A stretch of 64,000 bases of DNA from Megasphaera stantonii (GCF_003367905.1 NZ_CP029462.1:1054001-1118000), one strand, 5' to 3'; positions 24,435 through 32,669 are shown, numbered from the stretch's first letter. Translations and numbers: made by a program. The notes: generated by a model not told the origin, from the sequence alone.

Positions 24435-25373
24435 TTATCGTTCCATAAAGGCTTTCAGCTGCTCCGGATAGGGCAGACCTTCGTTGTCGCCGCGGCTCAT
24501 GACCTGAATGGCGCCGATTGCCGTGCCGCGCCGAACGGCTTCTTTCAAGGGCAGGCCTTCCATGAGGGCCGTAATGACGCCGGCAGCAAAGCCGTCTCCT
24601 GCGCCGACTGTATCGACAACGGTTTCAACCTTAAAGCCGGGAACCATGTATTCCTCGTCTTTCGTCGAAACGAAGGCCCCGTCGCCGCCGCACTTTGTCA
24701 CAACGGCTTTCGCACCGTTCTGCAAATAAAATGCGTTGATTTCCTTCGGATCATCGCTGCCCATGAGAATCCTGCCTTCAGCTGTGCCGGGCAGAACCAT
24801 GTCGGCCTTAGCGGCCAGCCGGTTCAGCGTCTGCACCATGACGTCCTGGCTGGGCCAGAGCTGCAGGCGAAGGTTGGGGTCAAAGCTGATGAACAGTCCT
24901 GCTTCGCGGGCTTTGTCGAACATGAGGTCGACGGCTTCCCGCGTCGAATCCGACAAGGCCGGCAGAATACCCGTAACATGAAGGTGCGTATACTCGGAAA
25001 ACTGAATCTTTTCCACGTCTTCAACAGATAAGGTCGACGCGGCGGAACCGGCGCGGAAATAGAAAATATCCGGGTCGCCTTCGCTGACGCGGCTTTTCAG
25101 CATAAAACCCGTTTTTTTGTCGTCGCTCCACGTCACGAATTCGCTGCCGATGCCGTTGGCCGTCAGCACGTGAATAATGCGCTGTCCGAAGGGGTCCTTC
25201 CCCAGCTTCGTCATGTACGTAACGCGATGACCCAGACGAGCCGCTCCTACAGCTACGTTGAATTCCGCCCCGGCAACGGCCAGGTCATAGCCGCTGACGC
25301 TGTCCAGAGAGCCTTCACTCTGCGCGATGAGGAGCCCCATCGGTTCGCCCGCTAAAATTAATCCAGTCTTCAT
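24435..25373 (-). CDS. PfkB-family sugar kinase, KDG kinase-like
   Basis: 312 residues. GAEFNVAVGAARLG is the N-terminal PfkB signature, and DTVGAGDGFAAGVITALMEG is the C-terminal signature with the catalytic Asp and anion hole. The opening LILAGEPMGLLIA and the overall layout resemble 2-dehydro-3-deoxygluconokinases, which phosphorylate KDG from hexuronate breakdown. A fructokinase cannot be excluded. The ATG at 25373 is preferred over a GTG at 25382 because AAAGG is ten bases upstream. Two catabolite-repression-like sites lie upstream. Confidence 0.85.
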   Translation of the reverse strand: MKTGLILAGEPMGLLIAQSEGSLDSVSGYDLAVAGAEFNVAVGAARLGHRVTYMTKLGKDPFGQRIIHVLTANGIGSEFVTWSDDKKTGFMLKSRVSEGDPDIFYFRAGSAASTLSVEDVEKIQFSEYTHLHVTGILPALSDSTREAVDLMFDKAREAGLFISFDPNLRLQLWPSQDVMVQTLNRLAAKADMVLPGTAEGRILMGSDDPKEINAFYLQNGAKAVVTKCGGDGAFVSTKDEEYMVPGFKVETVVDTVGAGDGFAAGVITALMEGLPLKEAVRRGTAIGAIQVMSRGDNEGLPYPEQLKAFMER

Positions 25374-25427
25374 CACCTTCACACCTTTCGTCAGTATAGA
25401 ATAGGCCGCAACGCAATAGATATTTTA

Positions 25428-25442
25428 TGAAAGCGCTACCGC
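25428..25442. promoter_or_regulatory. cre-like/LacI-type operator upstream of the sugar kinase
   Basis: TGAAAGCGCTACCGC matches the catabolite-responsive element pattern TGWAARCGYTWNCW except at the last base. It sits about 60 bases before the kinase start. Confidence 0.45.
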
Positions 25443-25625
25443 AAATAAAGCAAAAAATACTCTTGATTTCCTGATACGCTTCCCAGTGTGTTTCACACTA
25501 AAAAGCTGATGAACAAGCTCATTATATCTCATATTTATATCTTCCGCAATATATTTCACCATATAGTAAACGCATACATAGTACCGGTTTATTTACTCTA
25601 AGGCAACGATATTTGTGTTTCAATT

Positions 25626-25641
25626 GCGAAAGCGTTTACAC
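25626..25641. promoter_or_regulatory. Second cre-like operator
   Basis: GCGAAAGCGTTTACAC matches TGAAAGCGTTTACA at 13 of 14 positions. The two sites are about 200 bases apart. The rest of 25383-25697 shows no gene. Confidence 0.45.
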
Positions 25642-25689
25642 ACGATGTATTTCATTCAAAACAACACCTCGATGCCTTGCCGCGTAGAA

Positions 25690-25697
25690 TTATAAAA
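25690..25697. repeat. Target site duplication, left copy
   Basis: TTATAAAA directly abuts the left end of the lnu(C) element and is repeated exactly at 27422-27429. Confidence 0.9.
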
Positions 25698-25778
25698 GGC
25701 TATGTCACAACAAACAGTTGATAAATAGCCATTTTTATAGGGGAGTATCAGAACTCCCCTACAAACTGTTATTTGCAG

Positions 25779-26273
25779 TTATCTATACTCATTTGGAATT
25801 TCGATATGAAGTGTCTCACACAATAACTTCACATCATGTGCATCATTTTCATCAAACTCGTATCCCAGATGGAACATTACTTGACTATATGGTTCAATAC
25901 AGGAAACCTCTATTTCCTCAATTCTTCCTTTACCCGAAAAAGTTTCTACCGGAAAACAATCCCCATCATAAAGAATTTCACCTTCGTCCGTATATTCAAA
26001 ACAATGCAAATCAATAATTCTGTTTTTCAAATCTTCCCATACAGTATGGTTCAATGTTGTATATTCCATCTTAATCTCATAAAAGCCATTAGCTTTCATT
26101 ATTTCTATAAAGTTCTGATAATCGTTCTTTTCTACAAAAATGTCAATATCATTATGGGCTCTTGACTGATATCCAAGAAGAGCATCTACACCCCAGCCAC
26201 CATCAAGAAAGACTTTAATCTCCGCATCTATTGCAAATTGAAGAATCTGTTTTACATCTGTTATATTGACCAT
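25779..26273 (-). CDS. lnu(C): Lincosamide nucleotidyltransferase
   Basis: 164 residues, the length I recall for Lnu(C). It adenylates lincomycin and clindamycin at a hydroxyl group, so the drugs no longer bind the 23S rRNA. The nucleotidyltransferase core is visible: FLDGGWGVDALLGYQSRAHN with GGWG, then DIDIFVEKNDY with the metal-binding Asp pair. The start at 26273 follows GGAGATGATAAG; the longer frame would overlap the transposase. It lies 23 bases after the transposase stop on the same strand, so it is probably read from the same transcript. Activity is inferred from the family. Confidence 0.92.
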   Translation of the reverse strand: MVNITDVKQILQFAIDAEIKVFLDGGWGVDALLGYQSRAHNDIDIFVEKNDYQNFIEIMKANGFYEIKMEYTTLNHTVWEDLKNRIIDLHCFEYTDEGEILYDGDCFPVETFSGKGRIEEIEVSCIEPYSQVMFHLGYEFDENDAHDVKLLCETLHIEIPNEYR

Positions 26274-26296
26274 CTTATCATCTCCACAAATTCTAA

Positions 26297-27334
26297 TTAG
26301 GCGACCAGAGGAACTGCTGGTCTGTTTGATAAATCTCTGCATTTAGCAGTTTTCAATGTTGCCAAAACGAAAGTTAAGAAGATGTTCCTTTTCTCCATGT
26401 CGCTTTCTTTGGCGTAATTTACAAGGTTATTCCACACAAGATAGTTGTTCAGATACTTGGTAGAAACACCGTTAAAGCCACGCATAAACCTCTTTAGCTG
26501 GCTATGGTAGCTATTGATATGTTGGATATTATAAATGCCTTTCTTGGCTTTGCCAGTCTTTAACTGCACAAGGTCAATGCCATTGGCATTTGTAAATCTC
26601 ACATAGGAGTTCATCTTGTCCGTAACAAGAGTGGAATTGGTCTTAATCCTACCATCATAAATATGATGTAAATCTCTTGTAGAAACTCTACCAGTATTCG
26701 TAATCTTGGAGATAGACAAGCCATTCCTATTAACCGCACAAGGAACACATACCTTTTCTTGGGACAAGCCTCTGATATGTGTAGAATGACCACGCTTATG
26801 AGCCTTGCGTGGCATAGCAAATGTCTTACTCTTGCTATGATTGCCCTTGTACGAGATGGCGAAAAAAGTTTCGTCAGCCTCAATAATGCCGTCAAGGGTA
26901 ACATCGTCTGCCATATTCTGAAGTGCATCCAAAATCTTGTGTCTCCAAAGGAATGCGGTGTTTCTGTGAATCCCACAAGCAACAGCAGTCTTACGAATGG
27001 ATAAGCCATTCATCATACAATCAATGTACTGCTCCCACACGGACAAGTCTTTTCTTGTACCAGACACAATGGAGTTCGTAGCAATCACGAAGGACTTGCC
27101 ACAATCCTTACATACATATCGCTGTGTGCCATCTTTACGATGACCATTGCGAACCACATGGATACAGCCACAAAGAGGGCATACACGACCATTTGCAAAG
27201 CGTTCCTTTGCTACGAAATCTTCAATATTCAAAGACTTTACAAAGGCAGGACTTAAAAGCATTGTTTTAAGGCTTTCCTGCTCTGCGACAGTCAACTTAC
27301 CGATAATATCTAATGCGTCTTTGATAGTAGGCAT
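26297..27334 (-). CDS. IS1595-family transposase (ISSag10-like)
   Basis: 345 residues. The N-terminal zinc ribbon CPLCGCIHVVRNGHRKDG...CKDCGKSF is typical of IS1595 proteins. A helix-turn-helix (LSIRKTAVACGIHRNTAFLW) follows, then an ISXO2-like DDE/DDN domain with EADETFFAISYKG, VTDKMNSY and HINSYHSQLKRFMRGFNGV. The start at 27334 has AAGGAGG nine bases upstream; an in-frame TTG two codons earlier is less likely. It is intact, so the element may still be mobile. Confidence 0.92.
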   Translation of the reverse strand: MPTIKDALDIIGKLTVAEQESLKTMLLSPAFVKSLNIEDFVAKERFANGRVCPLCGCIHVVRNGHRKDGTQRYVCKDCGKSFVIATNSIVSGTRKDLSVWEQYIDCMMNGLSIRKTAVACGIHRNTAFLWRHKILDALQNMADDVTLDGIIEADETFFAISYKGNHSKSKTFAMPRKAHKRGHSTHIRGLSQEKVCVPCAVNRNGLSISKITNTGRVSTRDLHHIYDGRIKTNSTLVTDKMNSYVRFTNANGIDLVQLKTGKAKKGIYNIQHINSYHSQLKRFMRGFNGVSTKYLNNYLVWNNLVNYAKESDMEKRNIFLTFVLATLKTAKCRDLSNRPAVPLVA

Positions 27335-27421
27335 ATCCAATTACCTCCTTCGGTGGTACTGTTTCTTACTATTATTATACGCTATTTCTCGTCAAAATCA
27401 ACCATTTGTTGTGACAGAGCC

Positions 27422-27429
27422 TTATAAAA
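27422..27429. repeat. Target site duplication, right copy
   Basis: TTATAAAA, identical to 25690-25697. It overlaps the end of the T-tract that terminates the SGNH hydrolase operon. Confidence 0.9.
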
Positions 27430-27476
27430 AAATACCGCATGTTCCCGTACATACGATTCGGAACATGCGGTATTTG
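27424..27476 (-). terminator. Terminator of the ECF operon, interrupted in its tail by the element
   Basis: Minus strand: AAATACCGCATGTTCC pairs with GGAACATGCGGTATTT, then TTTTTTTATAA. The transposon lies directly after this tract. Confidence 0.9.
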
Positions 27477-27482
27477 CATATA

Positions 27483-28049
27483 TCAGCGGATTATCTGAAT
27501 GGCCTGCCGCGCCATGACGGCATAGCCTGCTTCATTGGGGTGAACGCCGTCGGCGTACAGGTTCGTCTGGCCTTCTTGTTCTGCCTGCAGCATTGCGCCG
27601 TAAAAGTCGACGGCAGTGAAATGGTATTGTTGGGCCAGCTGCAGCAGCCATTGGCGGTGGCTGCGCAGGGCTTCATTGTGACGGGTTACGTCATGTCTTC
27701 CCTGCCAGCCGAACAGGGCGCTTTCCGCCTTGGTCAGGATGGGCACGCCGACATACACAGCTTTTTTCTCACGCTGAAAAAGACAGGCGACAGCTTCCAG
27801 GTTTTGTCTTATCCGGTCCGGCGAAATATCCATGAGGATATCGTTGGAGCCGCCCATAAAGAAGAAGGCGTCGAACGAGTCCAGCTTCATGCGCTGGGCC
27901 CGGTACAGCATGCCGCCCGTCGTATCGCCGCACAGGCCTTCGTTGCAGACGGAAATCCCCTTTTCCTTCGCCAGTCTTGTCGTCCAGCGGCAGCCGCAGG
28001 CGACGTCATAGCCGTAGGTCAGGCTGTCGCCCAAACATAACAACTTCAT
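27483..28049 (-). CDS. SGNH/GDSL-family hydrolase
   Basis: 188 residues. Block I is GDSLTYGYD with the nucleophile Ser. Block III is MGGSNDIL with the oxyanion-hole Asn. Block V is DGVHPNEAGY with the catalytic Asp and His. There is no signal peptide, so it is a cytoplasmic esterase or thioesterase of the TesA-like group. The substrate is unknown. It is the last gene of the ECF operon, 14 bases after the fused S-ATPase gene. It follows AAAGGAAGAGCCT. Confidence 0.88.
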   Translation of the reverse strand: MKLLCLGDSLTYGYDVACGCRWTTRLAKEKGISVCNEGLCGDTTGGMLYRAQRMKLDSFDAFFFMGGSNDILMDISPDRIRQNLEAVACLFQREKKAVYVGVPILTKAESALFGWQGRHDVTRHNEALRSHRQWLLQLAQQYHFTAVDFYGAMLQAEQEGQTNLYADGVHPNEAGYAVMARQAIQIIR

Positions 28050-28063
28050 AGGCTCTTCCTTTC

Positions 28064-29536
28064 TCAGATCTTCATCTGCCGCAGCGAATCAACAGCCGCT
28101 TCCGTCGAAACCCAGGGAACGGGGAAGGTACATCCCGCCTTTTCCAAATCGAGCTGGCAGGCGAATACCTGAGGAATGGCCGATTTATATATGTCGTGGT
28201 CGTACATATAGCGCAGCGTCGTTTCTACGTCGGCATCGCAGACGATTTTCCCTTCGTCGAGGAGCACCAGCCGGTTGGCGTACGGCAGTGCCGCTTCCAG
28301 AGAATGCTCGATGACCACGATAGTGTGGCCGTACTTGACGTTGAGTTCGTGGATGAGCTCATAAAAGGCGTGGGTGCCTTCCGGATCGAGGGCCGATGTC
28401 GGTTCGTCAAACACGAGGATATCCGGGTTGGTCGCCAATACGCCGGCAATGACCAGCCGCTGGCGCTGGCCGCCGGACAAATTGCTGAGCGGACGATGGC
28501 GGTACGGCGTCATGCTGACCTTTTCCAGGGCTTCCGTAATGGCCGCTTCGATTTTTTCCGGCGCGACGCCTTTATTTTCCAGGCTGAAGGCGATTTCTTC
28601 TTCTACGGTCATGGCGACGAGCTGGCTGTCGTAGTCGTCGAGCATCGCGCCGACGCGGCCGGCCAGATCGGAAATCGTCGTCTGGGTCGTAGCCTTGCCG
28701 TCGACGTATACCATGCCCTTCATGACGCCGCCGAAATAATGGGGAATGGCGCCGGTCATGGCCATGCACAGGGAGCTCTTGCCGCTGCCGCTCTCGCCGG
28801 TCACGACGAGAAAGTCGCCCTTGTGCAGCACCATGGAAACGTCGTCCAGGACGGGCTGCTTCCGCTTATTGTAGATGTATGTCAGATGCTCGATGGAAAT
28901 GAGCCCCTCCTGAGAGGGCTTTAAGTCGTACATGCTGTGGTCTGAAGCCACTTCCTGCTCTTCCAGCGAATCGAGGATGCCCCGGGCCACGAACAGCCGC
29001 AGGGCCGGGAAATACATGACCGGCGTGACGACGGCGTTCAGCAGGCCGATAACCACGACCAGGGGCAGCATGCCGGCGAAGTAGACGCTGTTTGGCAGGC
29101 CCATGACAATCTTCAAAATGGTGACGAAGATACCGCCGCTCATACAGGTCGCGGCAAAGCCGGTCAGCACGGGAAGGCACGAATGGCCTTTGATTTTTAT
29201 AAACGACAGATTCTTTACGATAAACGTACAGGTCAGGGCGCCCATGGGCTCGCTGATGAGGTTGCCGTAGGGAAATCCCGATTTCGACGTCAGCACGTTG
29301 ACTAGGGCGGCGACGAGGCCGATGCCCACGGCCTGCCGGTACGAGGGCTTGGTCAGGCAGATGGCGACGCAGTACGTGGCGATCGTCCAGTTCGGCGTAA
29401 TGCCGCCGACGCTGGGCGATACGAGATGAAGTATCGTGCCGATGGCCAGCATGAGCGTCGTAATGGTAATCCAGCGGAACTGTCCGCCCTGGCGGTGGTG
29501 AAATTCCAACGCGGCAATATCTTCTACTTGTTTCAT
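28064..29536 (-). CDS. ECF transporter: TrpP-like S-component fused to an ATPase
   Basis: 490 residues in two parts. Residues about 20-190 form six hydrophobic helices resembling TrpP-type substrate-binding S-components: TLMLAIGTILHLVSPSVGG, then VGLVAALVNVLTSKSGFPYG. Residues about 205-450 are an ECF-type ABC ATPase with Walker A GESGSGKSS, signature LSGGQRQRLVIAG, Walker B ILVFDEPTSALDPEG and the switch His in IEHSLE. In the usual ECF arrangement these are separate chains. The operon is headed by a tryptophan T-box, so tryptophan is the expected substrate. Start behind AAGGAGGAGCAGGT. It follows the EcfT gene by 12 bases. Confidence 0.88.
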   Translation of the reverse strand: MKQVEDIAALEFHHRQGGQFRWITITTLMLAIGTILHLVSPSVGGITPNWTIATYCVAICLTKPSYRQAVGIGLVAALVNVLTSKSGFPYGNLISEPMGALTCTFIVKNLSFIKIKGHSCLPVLTGFAATCMSGGIFVTILKIVMGLPNSVYFAGMLPLVVVIGLLNAVVTPVMYFPALRLFVARGILDSLEEQEVASDHSMYDLKPSQEGLISIEHLTYIYNKRKQPVLDDVSMVLHKGDFLVVTGESGSGKSSLCMAMTGAIPHYFGGVMKGMVYVDGKATTQTTISDLAGRVGAMLDDYDSQLVAMTVEEEIAFSLENKGVAPEKIEAAITEALEKVSMTPYRHRPLSNLSGGQRQRLVIAGVLATNPDILVFDEPTSALDPEGTHAFYELIHELNVKYGHTIVVIEHSLEAALPYANRLVLLDEGKIVCDADVETTLRYMYDHDIYKSAIPQVFACQLDLEKAGCTFPVPWVSTEAAVDSLRQMKI

Positions 29537-29548
29537 ACCTGCTCCTCC

Positions 29549-30235
29549 TTATACCAATCCATGAAGCCGCATGTACACGACAACGCAGCTGACCGCCGCC
29601 ATGACGGCCATGACGGCGTAATCCCTTCCCTTAGGCCGGACGTTGCTCATAAAGCTGTGCTCGCTGCTGCCGAAGCCGCGCAGCTCCAGGCTTAAAGCCA
29701 TCGTTTCCGACCGTCCCAGGGACTTGAGCATGAGCGGCTGGATGACGCTCATATAGTGGATCATCTTCTTGACGACGTTGCCCTTCGTAGACAGGCCGCG
29801 GCAGGCCTGAGCCTCCTGAACGGCCTTGCTTTCAGCGATAAAATCGGGGACGAAGCGCAGGGCCGCCGTAAACATAAAGGCGTATTCATAGGGAATTTTT
29901 ACCTGCTTGACCAGAGCCGCCGTCAAATCCTGCAGCCGCGTCGTCGTCAGCAAGATGATGAATACGACGGTCATGGCCATCATGCGCAGGCCTGTGATAT
30001 ACGCCGATTCGAGGGAACCGCCGCCGACGAGCTGGACCAGCCCGAGAAAGACGGCGAAGACGGCCAGGCTGCATACGGCCTTGAGATTGCGGCTCAGGCT
30101 GCCGCACATCGCCAGCAGCAACAGCTCCGCCGCCACGAGGACGACAAGAGGGGCCGTCGTGTTGATGACTAAGGCCCAAAAGGAAAAGGCAAAGGTGCCA
30201 ATTAATTTCGTAATCGGTACAAATCGCTTCATCAT
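29549..30235 (-). CDS. ECF transporter transmembrane T-component
   Basis: 228 residues with five to six membrane segments and a cytoplasmic coupling region. The coupling helices carry the EcfT motifs EAQACRGLSTKG (usually A-R-G, here C-R-G) and LSLELRGFGSS. It links the S-component to the two ATPases. Its start overlaps the stop of the upstream ATPase gene (ATGA-type overlap), and GGAGGG precedes it, indicating translational coupling. Confidence 0.9.
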   Translation of the reverse strand: MMKRFVPITKLIGTFAFSFWALVINTTAPLVVLVAAELLLLAMCGSLSRNLKAVCSLAVFAVFLGLVQLVGGGSLESAYITGLRMMAMTVVFIILLTTTRLQDLTAALVKQVKIPYEYAFMFTAALRFVPDFIAESKAVQEAQACRGLSTKGNVVKKMIHYMSVIQPLMLKSLGRSETMALSLELRGFGSSEHSFMSNVRPKGRDYAVMAVMAAVSCVVVYMRLHGLV

Positions 30236-31044
30236 CGGTTCCCTCCTATACGCCGCAGCATTTCTTCCGTAAATTCCTTCATCGACCGGCAGTATTTCAT
30301 GCCCGGCACGGCCATGGACAGGGCCACCGACTCGGGGCGGCTCAAACCCAAATCGTACAGGTCTTCGCGCTGCGTAAACAGCTCCTGCGGCGTGCCGTCG
30401 AAGGCCTTCGTATGATTGCCGATGACGATAACCCGCTGGCAGTATTGGGCGAATATATCCATATCATGAGAAATGATAAGGATGGTCATGCCCTTTTTAT
30501 TCAAGTCGGTCAGCAGCTCCATGAGCATTTTCTTATCGGCGCTGTCCTGCCCGCTCGTCGGTTCGTCCAAGATGATGCAGCTCGTATGCATGGCAATGGC
30601 CGAAGCGATGGCCACGCGCTGCTTTTCGCCGCGGTTGAGGTTCGGCGGGTAAGCCTTGGCCAAATGGGACAGGCCCGTCATGGCCAACGCCTCGGCGACA
30701 GCCGCAGCCGTCTCATCCCGGCTCATGCCCAGCTGCTGCGGGCCATAGGCCACTTCGTCCTCGACGGTCGAACGGAACATCTGCCGTTCGGGCCGCTGAA
30801 ATACGTAGCCGATGTAGTGGCTGCGGGCCGACGCGTCGTCGTCGTTGATGACCTTGCCGTCATGAAGGATTTCTCCCGATACGGGCTTTTCCAATCCCAT
30901 GAGCAGGCGCGTCACCGTCGTCTTGCCGCAGCCGTTGCGGCCGCCCAGGCCGATGAACTCGCCCGGACCGATTCGTATATTAATATGTTCTAATACGGGC
31001 ACGCCGTTTCCATAATTAAAACAGACATCCTTAAACTCCAGCAT
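30232..31044 (-). CDS. ECF transporter ATP-binding subunit
   Basis: 270 residues. Walker A GRNGCGKTTVTRLLMG, Q-loop VFQRPERQMF, Walker B SCIILDEPTSGQD and switch His in ISHDMD are normal. The signature is LNRGEKQRVAIA where LSGGQ or LSGGE is usual. It forms the heterodimer with the ATPase half of the fused protein, which has a perfect signature. The start at 31044 (MLEFKDVCFN) follows AGGAGGAAACCTA; a longer frame begins inside the T-box terminator. First gene of the operon. Confidence 0.92.
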   Translation of the reverse strand: MLEFKDVCFNYGNGVPVLEHINIRIGPGEFIGLGGRNGCGKTTVTRLLMGLEKPVSGEILHDGKVINDDDASARSHYIGYVFQRPERQMFRSTVEDEVAYGPQQLGMSRDETAAAVAEALAMTGLSHLAKAYPPNLNRGEKQRVAIASAIAMHTSCIILDEPTSGQDSADKKMLMELLTDLNKKGMTILIISHDMDIFAQYCQRVIVIGNHTKAFDGTPQELFTQREDLYDLGLSRPESVALSMAVPGMKYCRSMKEFTEEMLRRIGGNR

Positions 31045-31067
31045 TAGGTTTCCTCCTATATATGCAC

Positions 31068-31358
31068 AAAAAAAGCCTTTCATCCCCTTGTGTTCAGGGA
31101 CGAAAAGCTTATGTTACTGTTTCCGCGGTGCCACCCAAATTGGCTGTCTCCAGCCCAGCTCTACATGTACGGCCTATGCGATACACGCTTCTTTGATATC
31201 GGTGGAAATACACCGGCAGGCCCTACTAGTCGCCGTTCAGGCCGCGTCTCCCGAATCCATTCCATAGGCTGATCTGGGCCGAACTCCCACTGCCATCGGC
31301 TCGCTGCTCCTGTCGCTGCATATGTACTCGTTTCGTTCATAGACTTCATTTATAAAAT
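31068..31358 (-). promoter_or_regulatory. Tryptophan T-box riboswitch of the ECF operon
   Basis: T-box core TTGGGTGGCACCGCGG at 31123-31138. Stem I has an AGTA motif near its 5' side and the specifier context GGAATGGATTC with UGG at 31257-31259, the Trp codon. The terminator hairpin at 31075-31110 is followed by seven T residues (31068-31074). It senses uncharged tRNA-Trp, as does the leader at 5628-5923, and supports tryptophan as the cargo of the transporter. Confidence 0.92.
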
Positions 31359-31365
31359 TAATATA

Positions 31366-31393
31366 AGTATACCTGAAATTCGCCTCTTGTCAA
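31366..31393 (-). promoter_or_regulatory. Promoter of the ECF tryptophan operon
   Basis: TTGACA (31388-31393), 16 bases, TATACT (31366-31371) on the minus strand. Confidence 0.85.
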
Positions 31394-31433
31394 TACTAAT
31401 ACAGCTGCCGCAGAAAATCTGCCTCTGTCTTGG

Positions 31434-31462
31434 TTGACGATATAAAAAACGTTCGGTACTAT
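31434..31462 (+). promoter_or_regulatory. Promoter of azlCD
   Basis: TTGACG (31434-31439), 17 bases, TACTAT (31457-31462). It is divergent from the ECF promoter. Confidence 0.65.
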
Positions 31463-31523
31463 ATGAATAGATACCATATACATGCCCGCTCTCTGCCAGT
31501 GGTGTACTAAGGAGTTGATCTTC

Positions 31524-32219
31524 ATGAAACGCAAGGCCTTTCAGGCTGCCCTGCCTTATACGCTGCCGATTTTCATAGGATTCCTGTTTATCGGACTCTC
31601 CTACGGCTTCCTTATGGCCAGCAAAGGCTTTTCCATCTTTTATCCAATCATCATGAGCATCGTCATCTTTGCCGGCGCGATGCAGTTTGTCGCAGTGTCG
31701 CTTCTGCTGTCAGCATTTCACCCGCTGTATGCGTTTCTGATGACTCTCATGGTCAATGCCCGCCATTTGTTTTACGGCATTTCTATGTTGGAAAAATACA
31801 AGGGCACGGGATGGAAAAAACCGTATCTTCTCTTTGGCCTCGGCGATGAAGCTTTCTCTATCAACTGCACCGTCGAACCGCCGGCCGGCGTAGACAAAAA
31901 CTGGTTCCGATTCTTCGTCACCCTCCTGATTCACCTATATTGGATTGTCAGCACAGTTTTAGGGGCTGTACTGGGAGCATATATCCGCTTCGATACGACA
32001 GGCATTGATTTCGTCATGACCGCTTTATTCGTCGTCTTGTTCCTTGGACAGTGGGAACACAAAAGTGCGCGACGCTCAGCCATAACCGGTATTGCCTGCA
32101 CGCTGCTGGCGCTGGCAATATTCGGCAGCAGCCAATTCGTTATCCCGGCTATGATACTCATTACTGGAATTTTGTTGTGGAAAAAGAATGTATATCTGAC
32201 TAAGGAGGACCCCTTATGA
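31524..32219 (+). CDS. azlC: AzlC-family branched-chain amino-acid exporter subunit
   Basis: 231 residues and six to seven membrane segments. The family segment GLSYGFLMASKGFSIFYPII is followed by GAMQFVAVSLL, VNARHLFYGISML and FGLGDEAFSI, all diagnostic of AzlC. With AzlD it forms an LIV-E type amino-acid exporter in the inner membrane. The start at 31524 has AAGGAG ten bases upstream; the longer frame to 31482 lacks one. It overlaps azlD by four bases. Confidence 0.92.
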   Translation: MKRKAFQAALPYTLPIFIGFLFIGLSYGFLMASKGFSIFYPIIMSIVIFAGAMQFVAVSLLLSAFHPLYAFLMTLMVNARHLFYGISMLEKYKGTGWKKPYLLFGLGDEAFSINCTVEPPAGVDKNWFRFFVTLLIHLYWIVSTVLGAVLGAYIRFDTTGIDFVMTALFVVLFLGQWEHKSARRSAITGIACTLLALAIFGSSQFVIPAMILITGILLWKKNVYLTKEDPL

Positions 32220-32545
32220 TTATGACACCCTTTGAAATGCTGCTGACCATTGGCGCTATCGCCTTGGGGACAATGCTTACCAGGTTTCTTCCTTTCCTTA
32301 TCTTTTCCAAAGGCAATCCGCCGGCCTTCATTTCCTATCTGGGCACGGTACTGCCTCCGGCAGCAGTTGGCCTGCTCGTCGTCTATTGCCTGAAGGACGC
32401 CGTGTTTACGTCCTATCATGCCCTGCCGGAACTCATCGCCATTGCGCTCATCGTTCTTCTTCATAAATGGCGGCACAGCATGTTTCTCAGCATCGGCGGT
32501 GGCACGGCTTTTTACATGTTCCTCGTCCAAGTCGTCTTTCGCTGA
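32216..32545 (+). CDS. azlD: AzlD-family branched-chain amino-acid exporter subunit
   Basis: 109 residues with four membrane segments. TMLTRFLPFLIF and PPAAVGLLVVYCLKD are the AzlD landmarks. It is the small partner of AzlC. The start codon overlaps the azlC stop and follows AAGGAGGACCCCTT inside azlC, so the two proteins are likely made in coupled amounts. Confidence 0.92.
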   Translation: MIMTPFEMLLTIGAIALGTMLTRFLPFLIFSKGNPPAFISYLGTVLPPAAVGLLVVYCLKDAVFTSYHALPELIAIALIVLLHKWRHSMFLSIGGGTAFYMFLVQVVFR

Positions 32546-32669
32546 CTCTATATGAATGCATAGAGACAGGCCATATTTTCTATAGGTTTTATGGCCTGTC
32601 TTGTGTTATAATGGGTGCTATGAATATTGCAGAAAGCAGTTTGAAAAGGTTAGAAAGGAGCTTTGATAC

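Larger units (their letters stand above)
25698..27421 (-). mobile_element. MTnSag1-like element (IS1595 family) carrying lnu(C)
   Basis: Exactly 1,724 bp between two imperfect inverted repeats of about 24 bp: GGCTATGTCACAACAAACAG and GGCTCTGTCACAACAAATGG at the opposite end read in reverse. Both continue with TTGAT. The element is flanked by an 8-bp duplication, TTATAAAA. It contains only a transposase gene and lnu(C). From memory, the Streptococcus agalactiae mobilisable element MTnSag1 has the same length and gene content. GC content and codon use are unlike the neighbouring genes, so it is a recent arrival. The insertion is in the T-tract of the terminator of the SGNH hydrolase gene. Confidence 0.93.
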
